Of a stretch of DNA of 64,000 nucleotides, positions 25,799 through 34,420 are shown in pieces. The DNA comes from Vannielia litorea (lineage in GTDB: Bacteria > Pseudomonadota > Alphaproteobacteria > Rhodobacterales > Rhodobacteraceae): the NCBI RefSeq assembly GCF_900142295.1, contig NZ_FSRL01000001.1, forward strand, positions 2,666,001 to 2,730,000, read 5' to 3'. A program made the position numbers and the translations under genes. The notes beneath the pieces are model-generated. The model was not told where the DNA came from and searched no databases. It saw nothing but the letters and a program-made list of their open reading frames with translations. How positions within the stretch are numbered: position 1 is the stretch's first letter; each line of letters starts with the position of its first letter.

Positions 25799-26557
25799 GT
25801 GACCCTCGAGATCATCACCTCCCCTGCCCTCGGCCCCGTGGCTCACGGGTTCTTCACCCGCAAGGGCGGGGCCTCTTCGGGCGTGTTCGAGGGGCTGAAC
25901 TGCGGCGGCGGATCGAGCGACCTGAGCGACGCCGTGGCGCTGAACCGGGCACGGGTGGCGGGCGCGATGGCGGTGACGCCGGAGACGCTGCTGACGGTGC
26001 ACCAGGTGCATTCGCCCGACGTGGTGACGGTGACCGGCCCGCTCGACGGCGAGAAGCCCAAGGCCGACGGGCTGGTGACGGCAACGCCGGGGCTGGCCAT
26101 TGCCGTGCTCACCGCCGATTGCCAGCCGGTGCTGTTTGCGGACCCGGAGGCGGGCGTGGTGGGCGCGGCCCATGCCGGCTGGCGCGGTGCGTTGGCCGGG
26201 GTGCTTGCGGCCACGGTGGAGGCGATGGAGGCGCTGGGCGCGCGGCGGGAGACCATCGCCGCCGTGATCGGGCCCACGATCAGCCAGCGGGCCTATGAGG
26301 TTGGCCCCGAGTTCCTTGACGCCTTTCTGGCCGAAGACCCCGGCTTCAGCCGGTTCTTTGCCGGTGGCGAGGCCGACCGGATGCAGTTCGACCTGCCGGG
26401 CTTCGGGCTGCACATGCTGCGCGAGGCGGGCGTCGGCACGGTGGAGTGGACCGGCCACTGCACCTATTCCGACCCCGGGCGATTCTACTCCTTCCGGCGC
26501 ACCACGCATCGGGGCGAGGCGGATTACGGGCGGCTGATCTCGGTCATCCGGCTGTAA
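25799..26557 (+). CDS. pgeF: multicopper-oxidase-like YfiH/PgeF family protein (laccase domain)
   Basis: 252 residues from the GTG at 25799. The YfiH family signatures are VHQVHSPDVV near residue 75, TADCQPVLF near 115 and AHAGWRG near 132, which together hold the catalytic Cys and two His ligands. Members show purine nucleoside phosphorylase/adenosine deaminase activity, and the E. coli protein corrects misincorporated L-Ser in peptidoglycan. The GTG gives VTLEIITS, as in relatives, and is 4 nt after the previous stop; a TTG at 25751 would add 16 residues. No clear ribosome binding site, so translation is probably coupled. Confidence 0.88.
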   Translation: MTLEIITSPALGPVAHGFFTRKGGASSGVFEGLNCGGGSSDLSDAVALNRARVAGAMAVTPETLLTVHQVHSPDVVTVTGPLDGEKPKADGLVTATPGLAIAVLTADCQPVLFADPEAGVVGAAHAGWRGALAGVLAATVEAMEALGARRETIAAVIGPTISQRAYEVGPEFLDAFLAEDPGFSRFFAGGEADRMQFDLPGFGLHMLREAGVGTVEWTGHCTYSDPGRFYSFRRTTHRGEADYGRLISVIRL

Positions 26558-26837
26558 TCCTGGCCTAAATGGGGCGCGGGCCGCCCCTTCGGTGCCCCAA
26601 TGGCGGGCCGAAACAATGCCAGCTTGAGCGCTCCACTGTTTCCGCCACATTCGGGCGGCCTTGTTTTGCAGGCCCGGACGCCGCGCCTCGGTTTTGCCCG
26701 AATTCGCCGCGCCGGTTGCGAAAGTTTTCCGAAAAATCTCGTGGATCGCCTAAACAGCGCCGCGTTCCGGGGGGAGATTGTTGATGAAAGGGCAACGAAG
26801 CCCGCGGCCACAGAGCAGACGAGCAGGAGCTGGAGAG

Positions 26838-26981
26838 ATGAAGACACGCTGGATCAAGACGACCGCAGAGGCCGCCGAGGCGCTCAAGGTCGAGATGCCC
26901 TGGGCACGCGGCACCCGACGCGCGGCGATGATCGCCCGCCGCGAGGCCCGCATGGCCGCGCTCAAGCTGCTCTCGGCCTGA
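26838..26981 (+). CDS. 47-residue conserved small basic protein
   Basis: A short frame with GGAG 7 nt before the ATG. It begins MKTRWIKTTAEAAEALKVEM and continues PWARGTRRAAMIARREARMA: many Arg and Lys, no hydrophobic segment, helical throughout, so a small cytosolic nucleic-acid or ribosome-associated protein is possible. Similar short proteins are known to me from rhodobacterial genomes, but without function. A perfect 11-bp hairpin follows about 54 bp after the stop. Confidence 0.6.
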   Translation: MKTRWIKTTAEAAEALKVEMPWARGTRRAAMIARREARMAALKLLSA

Positions 26982-27303
26982 GCCGAAACCGAGTTTCCCT
27001 CGCCGGGCTGTCTCCTCCCGGCACAAAGTGCAGCAGCCCGCCGGATGGCCTCCGGCGGGCTGACTGATTCCGGGGCCCGTTCAGGGCGCTCGGCCCGCCC
27101 CGCAGAATCAGAATGTGGCAGCCTGGGCCACGGGCGCGAAACAGTATGCCGAGACAGCCGTTGATTGGCCCGGCCGCGGCGCGAAATGGCATCGGAACTT
27201 TGACAGCGCGGCGCCTGAGCCGCCATTTTCTTCCTCAAGACAAATCCTTCTGCGCTCTTTGGTGGGGGCCAGCAGATGTGATCGAACCGGAAGGTGGAAT
27301 CGC
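26982..27303. other. gene-free stretch between the 47-residue protein and the Hint gene
   Basis: 322 bp without a convincing gene. It holds one strong terminator-like hairpin (listed separately) and a weaker one near 27115-27135 (GTGGC / GCCAC). The last 60 bp are less GC-rich and probably carry the Hint gene promoter, but I could not fix -35 and -10 boxes. Confidence 0.6.
27035..27061 (+). terminator. hairpin after the 47-residue gene
   Basis: AGCCCGCCGGA and TCCGGCGGGCT are perfect 11-bp arms around a 5-nt loop. There is no T-tract after the stem. Confidence 0.55.
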
Positions 27304-28119
27304 ATGGTGTACCCTCGCCACCCCGTCGCTGGCCTCGCGACGGACCCTATTCGCCCTCAGGGGCAAGCCTCCTGGACGTCTCGCTCGGACGTTCGCTCGA
27401 AACCTCGGCGGGTGATGCCTCTCACCCGCCGATTCGAGGTTTCCTATCTCGCTCCCAACGGTGACATCCGAGAGTTCCAGCGCGTCGCGCCGGCCACGCC
27501 GCTGTTCGAGGATGCCTTCTCGACCTTGGGCCGCGGCGCCCTGATCTCGACCACAGAGGGCCTGGTCGCCGTGGAAGACCTGTTGCCCGGCATGCTGGTG
27601 GAAACCCTGCAAGGCCCCAAGCCGCTGCTCTGGATCGGCTCGATGACCGTGTTCCCCGACAGCGGCGAGCTTGCCGCCCGTGCGCCGGGCCACGAGCCGC
27701 AGAAGATGCTGCGGATCTCGACCGACACCTTCGGCTTCGGCCGCCCGGTCCATGACCTCATGCTCGGCCCGCGCGCGCGGCTGCTCTACCGCAGTTCGTG
27801 CTGCATGGAGGCGGTGGGCACCGACGAGGCCTTTGCACCGGCCCGCGCCTTCGTGGACGGGGTGAACGTGGTGGAGATCTCGCCGCTTTCGCCGCAGCGG
27901 GTGTGGCAGCTGTGCTTCGACGGCCAGCAGAGCTATTTTGCCCATGGCGTCGATGTGGAGAGCTTTCACCCCGGGCCGAAATCCGAGGCGCTGCACGACC
28001 GCGAGATGGCGGCGCTGTTCCTCGCGCTCTTCCCGCATGTGGAGCGGTTCGAGGACTTCGGGCCGATGGAGGTGCCGCGGCTCACCGCTTTCGAACTGGA
28101 AAACCTGCGCGTCGCCTGA
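27304..28119 (+). CDS. Hint domain-containing protein lacking the usual catalytic Cys
   Basis: 271 residues. The central part (about 68-230) has the rhodobacterial Hint layout: GALISTTEGLVAVEDLLPGM near residues 78-97, then PLLWIGSMTV, and later PARAFVDG and VWQLCFDGQQSYFAHGVDVE, as in Hedgehog/intein folds. In active Hint domains a Cys or Ser at the start of the domain does self-cleavage; here the stretch before GALI reads AFSTLGR, so the Cys is absent and only Ser/Thr are available. The start at 27304 has GGAAGGTGG upstream and begins MVYPRHPVAGL. Function unknown; no signal peptide. Confidence 0.82.
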   Translation: MVYPRHPVAGLATDPIRPQGQASWTSRSDVRSKPRRVMPLTRRFEVSYLAPNGDIREFQRVAPATPLFEDAFSTLGRGALISTTEGLVAVEDLLPGMLVETLQGPKPLLWIGSMTVFPDSGELAARAPGHEPQKMLRISTDTFGFGRPVHDLMLGPRARLLYRSSCCMEAVGTDEAFAPARAFVDGVNVVEISPLSPQRVWQLCFDGQQSYFAHGVDVESFHPGPKSEALHDREMAALFLALFPHVERFEDFGPMEVPRLTAFELENLRVA

Positions 28120-28144
28120 GCCGGCACGGCAGGATGCAGCACGG

Positions 28145-28169
28145 CGGCCCCGCTCCCTCGGCGGGGCCG
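28145..28169 (+). terminator. terminator hairpin between the Hint gene and the Lrp gene
   Basis: CGGCCCCGC / GCGGGGCCG is a perfect 9-bp stem with a 7-nt loop, 25 bp after the Hint gene stop, followed by a short T-containing stretch (TTGCCGTTT). It may serve both convergent genes. Confidence 0.65.
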
Positions 28170-28185
28170 TTGCCGTTTGCGGGGG

Positions 28186-28686
28186 TCAGGCGGTTTTGGC
28201 CAGCCGGGCCTCGAGCACGTCGAAGGGCACGCCGGGATCGTCCTTGGCGACGCGGATCACCAGCGAGGTTTTCACGCTGGCCACGTTGCGCGCGGTCAGA
28301 AGCTGGCCGGTGAGAAAGCTCTGGAAGCTGGACAGGTCGGGCGCGACGCATTTCAGGATGAAGTCGATCTCGCCGTTCAGCATGTGGCACTCGCGCACCA
28401 GCGACCAGTCGCGGCAGCGCTGCTCGAAGGCGGCCAGATCGCTCTCGGCCTGGCTGTTCAGCCCGACCATGGCAAAGACCTGCACCTCGAAGCCCAGCTC
28501 GCGGGCATCGACATCGGCGTGGTAGCCCTTGATGTAGCCGGCATCCTCCAGCGCGCGCACCCGGCGCAGGCAGGGCGGCGCGGAGATGCCGACCTTCTCG
28601 GCCAGCGCGACGTTGGTCATCCGCCCGTCGGATTGCAGCTCCGACAGGATGTGACGGTCGATTTCGTCGAGCTTGGATGTGGCCAT
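28186..28686 (-). CDS. Lrp/AsnC family transcriptional regulator
   Basis: 166 residues, normal for Lrp proteins. The N-terminal HTH is clear: LDEIDRHILSELQSDGRMTNVALAEKVGISAPPCLRRVRALE, residues 6-47. The C-terminal RAM (ligand-binding) domain follows with FEVQVFAMVGL and VRECHMLNGEIDFILKCV. Lrp proteins usually sense amino acids. It is divergent from trxB, an arrangement I know from other rhodobacteria, and direct repeats in the gap may be its binding sites. Confidence 0.93.
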   Translation of the reverse strand: MATSKLDEIDRHILSELQSDGRMTNVALAEKVGISAPPCLRRVRALEDAGYIKGYHADVDARELGFEVQVFAMVGLNSQAESDLAAFEQRCRDWSLVRECHMLNGEIDFILKCVAPDLSSFQSFLTGQLLTARNVASVKTSLVIRVAKDDPGVPFDVLEARLAKTA

Positions 28687-28728
28687 TTACCCCTCCGGTT
28701 TGCCGTTTTGTACGCTGGAGCGTCGCGG

Positions 28729-28759
28729 TGCGCAAGAATGTTTCACATTTGCGCAAGAA
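28729..28759. promoter_or_regulatory. direct repeat TGCGCAAGAA, 21 bp apart, between lrp and trxB
   Basis: TGCGCAAGAA occurs at 28729-28738 and 28750-28759, exactly 21 bp (two helical turns) apart. The second copy includes the palindrome TTGCGCAA. The elements lie in the 175-bp gap between the divergent Lrp and trxB genes, a likely place for Lrp binding. Confidence 0.45.
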
Positions 28760-28828
28760 CCGGAACAGCAGGACGGGGTTGCGCCTGCCGCCCTTCCTCT
28801 CGCCGGACCTGCGGCCTATATGGCCTGA

Positions 28829-29851
<1,023 letters not shown>

Positions 29852-29858
29852 CTTTATC

Positions 29859-29901
29859 TTGCGCCGCCGCCGCGCCGCCCTTCCACGGGCGGCCGGCGCA
29901 A
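29859..29901 (+). terminator. trxB terminator candidate
   Basis: TTGCGCCG pairs with CGGCGCAA, and inside them CCGCCC pairs with GGGCGG around a TTCCAC loop. It starts 7 nt after the trxB stop. No T-tract follows, so confidence is moderate. Confidence 0.5.
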
Positions 29902-29955
29902 CCTATGTGATGGCAGCGGCGTTATGCGCCGGGTGTTTCTTGCGCGCGGTGCAAC

Positions 29956-31737
29956 ATGGCGGTGATCGCTGACTTCGTCTCGGACTGGCAGGTGGCGATC
30001 GCCCTTGGCCTGGTCGGGCTGCTGATGCTTCTCTTCGTGCTCGAGCTCTACCCGCCCGAGGTGCCAGCCGCCGGGGTGGCCGCGCTCTTCGTGGCGCTGG
30101 GCTACGTCGACGGCAAGGAGATGCTTGGCGTCTTCTCCAACTCCGCCCCTCTGACGGTGGCGGCGATGTTCGTGCTCTCGGGTGCGCTGGTGCGCACGGG
30201 CGTGCTGGAGGCGGTCTCGGACGCGGTGATCGCGCGGTCGGCCAGCCACCCGCGGCGGGCGCTGGTGCTGATGGTGCTGGTCACGCTGCTGGCCTCGGCC
30301 TTCGTCAACAACACGCCGGTGGTGCTGGTGCTGATCCCGGTCGTCATCCGGCTGGCGGGCGCGCTCGGCGTGGCCTCGACCCGGCTGCTGATTCCGCTCA
30401 GCTATGTCGCCATTCTCGGCGGCACCTGCACGCTTATCGGCACCTCGACCAACCTCGTGGTCGACGGCGTGGCGCAGGAGCAGGGGCTGGAGGCCTTCTC
30501 GATCTTCGAGATCACGCCGGTGGGGCTGGTGGTGGCGGCCACCGGGATGGCCTACCTGCTGCTGGCGGGTCGGTTCTTTTTGCCGTCGCGGCCCGACAGC
30601 GACCCCGAGGACCTGATGGGCGAGTCGGTCTACATCACCGAGGTGGCGGTGCTCGACAACGGGCTGGTGGGCAAGCCGCTGGGCCAGGTGCCGGCGCTGA
30701 ACCGCACCGGCATGAAGGTGACCGGCCTCAAGCGCAGGGGCGAGACCCGGCGGACGGGGCTGGCGGAGGAGGTGCTGGAGGCGGGCGACCGGCTGATCGT
30801 GACCGCCACCACGTCGGAGTTGCTCACCCTGCACGAGGAGACCGGCCTGCAGGTGGGCCTGCGCCGGGGCGACCGTTACGAGGGCGAGGTGGCCCGGGTG
30901 GAGGTGGTGGTGGCGCCGCAGAAGGCCCACGCGGGCCGGAGCCTGCGGGAGATGTCGCTGGGGCGGCGCTACGGGGTGCGGGTGCTGGGTGCCCATCGCC
31001 ACGGGCACATCGCCGGGCCGGACCTCGGCTCGGTGCAGCTGCGCGCCGCCGACAAGCTGCTGCTGGAGGGCCCGCCCGAGGCCTTCTCGACGCTGGAGGA
31101 AGAGGCGCAGCTGGTCTCGGTCAGCCGCCCGGTGGGCCGGGCCTTTCGCCGTGGCCGCGCGCCGCTCTCGCTCATCGCGCTGGCGGGCGTGGTGGGCTTT
31201 GCCGCCTTCGGGCTGGCCGACATTGCCACCCTGTCGATGATCGCGGTGGCCGCGATGCTGATCCTGCGCTGCATCGACGCCGACGAGGCCTGGGGCGCCC
31301 TCGACGGCGCGATCCTGGTGCTGATCTTCGCCATGCTCATCATCGGGATCGGCTTGCAGAACACCGGCGCGGTGGAGGCGATCGTGGGCCTCGTCTCGCC
31401 CGTTCTGGCCACGATGCCGCCGGTGATCGCGCTTGCGCTGGTCTACCTGCTGTCCTCGGTGCTGACCGAGCTGGTCACCAACAACGCGGTGGCCGTGCTG
31501 CTCACGCCCATCGCCATCGGCCTGGCCGCCTCGCTGGGCGTGGATGCGCGGGCGATGGTGATCATCGTGATGTTCGGCGCCTCGGCCAGCTTTGCCACGC
31601 CGATCGGCTACCAGACCAACACGCTGGTCTACGGCGCGGGCAACTACCGCTTTGCCGACTTCCTCAAGGTGGGCGTACCGATGAACATCGTTGCCGGGCT
31701 GGCGACGGTGCTCGCGGTCTGGGTGCTCTATCTCTGA
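29956..31737 (+). CDS. SLC13-type anion permease with two RCK_C (TrkA-C) domains
   Basis: 593 residues. An N-terminal set of membrane helices (about residues 10-200) with SAFVNNTPVVLVLIPVV and GGTCTLIGTSTNLVVDG, two hydrophilic TrkA-C/RCK-C regulatory domains (about 210-380), then a C-terminal set with LTELVTNNAVAVLLTPIAIG. The paired NNTP and NNAV motifs mark the sodium and substrate sites of the divalent anion symporter fold. Substrates in this group include sulfate, dicarboxylates and others; with sat-cysC just downstream, sulfate is a fair guess but unproven. Weak ribosome binding site. Confidence 0.88.
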   Translation: MAVIADFVSDWQVAIALGLVGLLMLLFVLELYPPEVPAAGVAALFVALGYVDGKEMLGVFSNSAPLTVAAMFVLSGALVRTGVLEAVSDAVIARSASHPRRALVLMVLVTLLASAFVNNTPVVLVLIPVVIRLAGALGVASTRLLIPLSYVAILGGTCTLIGTSTNLVVDGVAQEQGLEAFSIFEITPVGLVVAATGMAYLLLAGRFFLPSRPDSDPEDLMGESVYITEVAVLDNGLVGKPLGQVPALNRTGMKVTGLKRRGETRRTGLAEEVLEAGDRLIVTATTSELLTLHEETGLQVGLRRGDRYEGEVARVEVVVAPQKAHAGRSLREMSLGRRYGVRVLGAHRHGHIAGPDLGSVQLRAADKLLLEGPPEAFSTLEEEAQLVSVSRPVGRAFRRGRAPLSLIALAGVVGFAAFGLADIATLSMIAVAAMLILRCIDADEAWGALDGAILVLIFAMLIIGIGLQNTGAVEAIVGLVSPVLATMPPVIALALVYLLSSVLTELVTNNAVAVLLTPIAIGLAASLGVDARAMVIIVMFGASASFATPIGYQTNTLVYGAGNYRFADFLKVGVPMNIVAGLATVLAVWVLYL

Positions 31738-31822
31738 GGCGGCACCAGCGGGCGCGGTTTTTCGGCAACAACGCGCCTTTCGGGCAGGTTTAGGGTTTTC
31801 TTTACGGCTCTGATGTCAGATG

Positions 31823-31838
31823 TGTTCATCCGTGAACA
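31823..31838. promoter_or_regulatory. inverted repeat before the EPS-MarR/sat-cysC gene
   Basis: TGTTCA-TCCG-TGAACA has perfect 6-bp arms and lies 19 bp before the ATG at 31857. The position, at or near the start of transcription, suits an operator, perhaps for autoregulation by the MarR-type domain encoded next. Confidence 0.5.
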
Positions 31839-31856
31839 TACTTTGAGTCGCCCGTG

Positions 31857-33926
31857 ATGCCGGACAGCCCGTCTGCCCTCTCTCTGCCGGAAGAAGACCA
31901 GCTCTTCCGCCTTCTGCGCCAGCTCGATGCGGCGCCGGAGGCCAGCCAGCGTGTGACGGCCGAGGCGCTCGGCATCTCGCTGGGGCGGCTCAACACCTGG
32001 CTGCGCGCCGCCACCGAGGCCGGGCTGGTGAAGGTGACCGAGCGCCCCGGGCCCGACAAGCGCCAGCGCTTCGCCTATGCCCTCACCCTGCGCGGCGCCA
32101 CCGCGAAGACCCGGCTCACCGACCGATTTCTGGCCAGCAAACTTGCCGAATATGACGCCCTGCATGCCGAACTGACCGGCACCGCCAGCGGCCTAGTCCC
32201 CCTCAAGCACAGGAGTAACCCGATGCAGAACAACCTCGCGCCCATCCCCGAGCTCTACGTGTCCTACGAGAGCGCCCAGAAGCTGAAGGTGGAGGCCGGA
32301 GAGCTCATCTCGCACGATCTGACCCCCCGCCAGATCTGCGACCTCGAACTGTTGATGAACGGCGGCTTCAACCCGCTGAAAGGCTTTCTGTCGGAAGAGG
32401 ATTACGACGGCGTGGTCGAGGCCATGCGGCTGGCCGACGGCACGCTCTGGCCGATGCCGATCACCCTCGATGTGAGCGAAGCCTTCGCCGAGGGCATCGA
32501 GCTGGGCCAGGACATCGCGCTGCGCGACCAGGAGGGCGTGATCCTCGCCACCATGACGGTGACCGACAAGTGGGTGCCCAACAAGGCGCGCGAAGCCGAG
32601 AAGGTGTTTGGTGCCGACGACCAGGCCCACCCGGCGGTGAACTACCTGCACAACAAGGCCGGCGCCGTCTATCTCGGCGGCCCGATCACGGGGCTTCAGC
32701 AGCCGGTGCACTACGACTTCCGCGCCCGCCGCGACAGCCCCAACGAGCTGCGCGCCTACTTCCGCAAGCTGGGCTGGCGCCGCGTGGTGGCGTTTCAGAC
32801 CCGCAACCCGCTGCACCGCGCGCACCAGGAGCTGACCTTCCGCGCCGCCCGCGAGGCCCAGTCCAACCTGCTCATTCACCCGGTGGTGGGCATGACCAAG
32901 CCCGGCGACGTGGATCACTTTACCCGCGTGCGCTGCTACGAGGCGGTGCTCGACAAGTACCCCTCGGCGACCACCACCATGAGCCTGCTGAACCTCGCCA
33001 TGCGGATGGCCGGCCCGCGCGAGGCGGTCTGGCACGGGCTGATCCGCAAGAACCACGGCTGCACCCATTTCATCGTCGGCCGCGACCACGCCGGCCCCGG
33101 CAAGAACTCGAAGGGCGAGGATTTTTACGGACCCTATGACGCGCAGGAGCTGTTCAAGCAGCACGAGGCGGAAATCGGGCTCGAGATGGTCGACTTCAAG
33201 CACATGGTCTACGTGCAGGAGAAGGCGCAGTACTACCCGGTCTCCGAGGTGCCCGAGGGCTCGACCGTGCTCGACATCTCCGGCACCGAACTGCGCCGCC
33301 GCCTGGCCGAGGGGCTCGAGATTCCGGAGTGGTTCTCCTTTCCCGAGGTGGTGAAGGAGCTGCGCCGGACCCGTCCGCCGCGCTCCAGGCAGGGCTTTAC
33401 GGTGTTCTTCACCGGCTTCTCCGGCTCGGGCAAGAGCACCATCGCCAATGCGCTGATGGTGAAGCTGATGGAGATGGGCGGCCGCCCGGTGACCCTGCTC
33501 GACGGCGACATCGTGCGCAAGAATCTCTCCAGCGAGCTGGGCTTCTCCAAGGAGCACCGCGACCTGAACATCCGCCGCATCGGCTACGTGGCCTCCGAGA
33601 TCACCAAGAACGGCGGCATCGCCATCTGCGCGCCGATCGCGCCCTACGCCACCACCCGCCGCGCCGTGCGCGAGGATGTCGAGAGCTACGGCGCCTTCGT
33701 GGAGGTCCATGTGGCCACCACGATCGAGGAATGCGAGCGGCGCGACCGCAAGGGGCTCTACAAGCTCGCCCGCGAGGGCAAGATCAAGGAGTTCACCGGC
33801 ATCTCCGACCCCTATGACGTGCCCGAGAACCCCGAGCTGCGGGTCGAGACCGAGAACGTGGACGTGGACAACTGCGCCCACCAGGTGCTGCTCAAGCTCG
33901 AGCAGATGGGGCTGGTTGCAGGCTGA
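31857..33926 (+). CDS. EPS-associated MarR-type regulator read in frame into bifunctional Sat-CysC
   Basis: One open frame of 689 residues. Residues ~10-105 form a winged HTH of the EPS-associated MarR family (QRVTAEALGISLGRLNTWL, then LTLRGATAKTRLTDRFLASK and LAEYDAL), which normally ends there. A linker of ~15 residues leads without a stop into MQNNLAPIPELYV, the usual start of a fused sulfate adenylyltransferase/APS kinase. An AGGAG sits 7 nt before that internal ATG (32223), so an independent Sat-CysC is likely made too. In the +1 frame a TAG at 32194-32196 sits where a separate regulator might once have ended. GTG 31854 is an alternative start. Confidence 0.8.
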   Translation: MPDSPSALSLPEEDQLFRLLRQLDAAPEASQRVTAEALGISLGRLNTWLRAATEAGLVKVTERPGPDKRQRFAYALTLRGATAKTRLTDRFLASKLAEYDALHAELTGTASGLVPLKHRSNPMQNNLAPIPELYVSYESAQKLKVEAGELISHDLTPRQICDLELLMNGGFNPLKGFLSEEDYDGVVEAMRLADGTLWPMPITLDVSEAFAEGIELGQDIALRDQEGVILATMTVTDKWVPNKAREAEKVFGADDQAHPAVNYLHNKAGAVYLGGPITGLQQPVHYDFRARRDSPNELRAYFRKLGWRRVVAFQTRNPLHRAHQELTFRAAREAQSNLLIHPVVGMTKPGDVDHFTRVRCYEAVLDKYPSATTTMSLLNLAMRMAGPREAVWHGLIRKNHGCTHFIVGRDHAGPGKNSKGEDFYGPYDAQELFKQHEAEIGLEMVDFKHMVYVQEKAQYYPVSEVPEGSTVLDISGTELRRRLAEGLEIPEWFSFPEVVKELRRTRPPRSRQGFTVFFTGFSGSGKSTIANALMVKLMEMGGRPVTLLDGDIVRKNLSSELGFSKEHRDLNIRRIGYVASEITKNGGIAICAPIAPYATTRRAVREDVESYGAFVEVHVATTIEECERRDRKGLYKLAREGKIKEFTGISDPYDVPENPELRVETENVDVDNCAHQVLLKLEQMGLVAG
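32223..33926 (+). CDS. sat-cysC: bifunctional sulfate adenylyltransferase / adenylylsulfate kinase (internal start)
   Basis: 567 residues from the internal ATG, the expected length of Sat-CysC. The Sat part (about 1-390) turns sulfate and ATP into APS; its signature QTRNPLHRAHQELTFRAARE holds the nucleotide-site H-x-x-H, and IVGRDHAGPG follows. The CysC part (about 391-567) phosphorylates APS to PAPS and shows a P-loop GFSGSGKST, DGDIVRKNLSSELGF and RDLNIRRIGYVA. PAPS feeds sulfite formation and sulfation of glycans. AGGAG 7 nt before the ATG supports this start. The same frame continues upstream into a MarR-type regulator, reported as a separate entry. Confidence 0.9.
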   Translation: MQNNLAPIPELYVSYESAQKLKVEAGELISHDLTPRQICDLELLMNGGFNPLKGFLSEEDYDGVVEAMRLADGTLWPMPITLDVSEAFAEGIELGQDIALRDQEGVILATMTVTDKWVPNKAREAEKVFGADDQAHPAVNYLHNKAGAVYLGGPITGLQQPVHYDFRARRDSPNELRAYFRKLGWRRVVAFQTRNPLHRAHQELTFRAAREAQSNLLIHPVVGMTKPGDVDHFTRVRCYEAVLDKYPSATTTMSLLNLAMRMAGPREAVWHGLIRKNHGCTHFIVGRDHAGPGKNSKGEDFYGPYDAQELFKQHEAEIGLEMVDFKHMVYVQEKAQYYPVSEVPEGSTVLDISGTELRRRLAEGLEIPEWFSFPEVVKELRRTRPPRSRQGFTVFFTGFSGSGKSTIANALMVKLMEMGGRPVTLLDGDIVRKNLSSELGFSKEHRDLNIRRIGYVASEITKNGGIAICAPIAPYATTRRAVREDVESYGAFVEVHVATTIEECERRDRKGLYKLAREGKIKEFTGISDPYDVPENPELRVETENVDVDNCAHQVLLKLEQMGLVAG

Positions 33927-33937
33927 GCTGTCACAGG

Positions 33938-33962
33938 CCGGGGCGGGCACCGCCTGCCCCGG
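33938..33962 (+). terminator. terminator candidate of sat-cysC
   Basis: CCGGGGC pairs with GCCCCGG, extended by further pairs including one wobble, around a short loop. It begins 12 nt after the stop and is followed by TTT. The next 170 bp (to 34132) hold no recognised gene; see findings for a possible peptide remnant. Confidence 0.6.
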
Positions 33963-34132
33963 TTTGCGCCATGCGGCCGGGGTGCTGTTCACCGCCGAGG
34001 GCTAGCGTGGCGCGAGCAGTGATGCAGATGCGCTTTGGCGCAACGTGATCGACGGGGCCGACAACCCTGCGGCCAACCTCAGATGCGCCGAACTCATGCG
34101 GGACGAACACGGGGTCTGGACCCCTTGAAGGC

Positions 34133-34366
34133 CTAGTGCACCGTCACCGGGGTCATGTCGTGCTGGCGGGCCAGGATGAAGGCCAGCTGGCGGCCCTGCA
34201 CAAGGGCGAGGCGTTCGCCCTCGGTGTTGTGCACCGCGTAGATCTCGCCCGAGGCGCGGGCCTGGGCGCGGACCTCTTCGGGCAGGTCGTCGGCCTCGAC
34301 CTTGCGCACGTAGACGATGGGCCGACCAACCAGGGTTTCTTCCGTTTCAGCAAACTTCGTGTCCAT
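34133..34366 (-). CDS. DUF1150 family protein
   Basis: 77 residues. It matches the small DUF1150 family of alphaproteobacteria: PIVYVRKVEADDLPEE in the first third and EIYAVHNTEGERLALVQGRQLAFILARQHDM in the second. Function unknown; the family is nearly always next to a small heat shock protein gene, as here, which hints at a stress-linked role. AAGGAG lies 7 nt before the ATG at 34366. The Hsp20 gene is upstream on the same strand, 54 bp away, so they probably form an operon. Confidence 0.9.
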   Translation of the reverse strand: MDTKFAETEETLVGRPIVYVRKVEADDLPEEVRAQARASGEIYAVHNTEGERLALVQGRQLAFILARQHDMTPVTVH

Positions 34367-34420
34367 TACACGTCTCCTTGACTTGGCCTCTTCTCTGGCC
34401 ATCGCGCCGGACCGCCGCGC

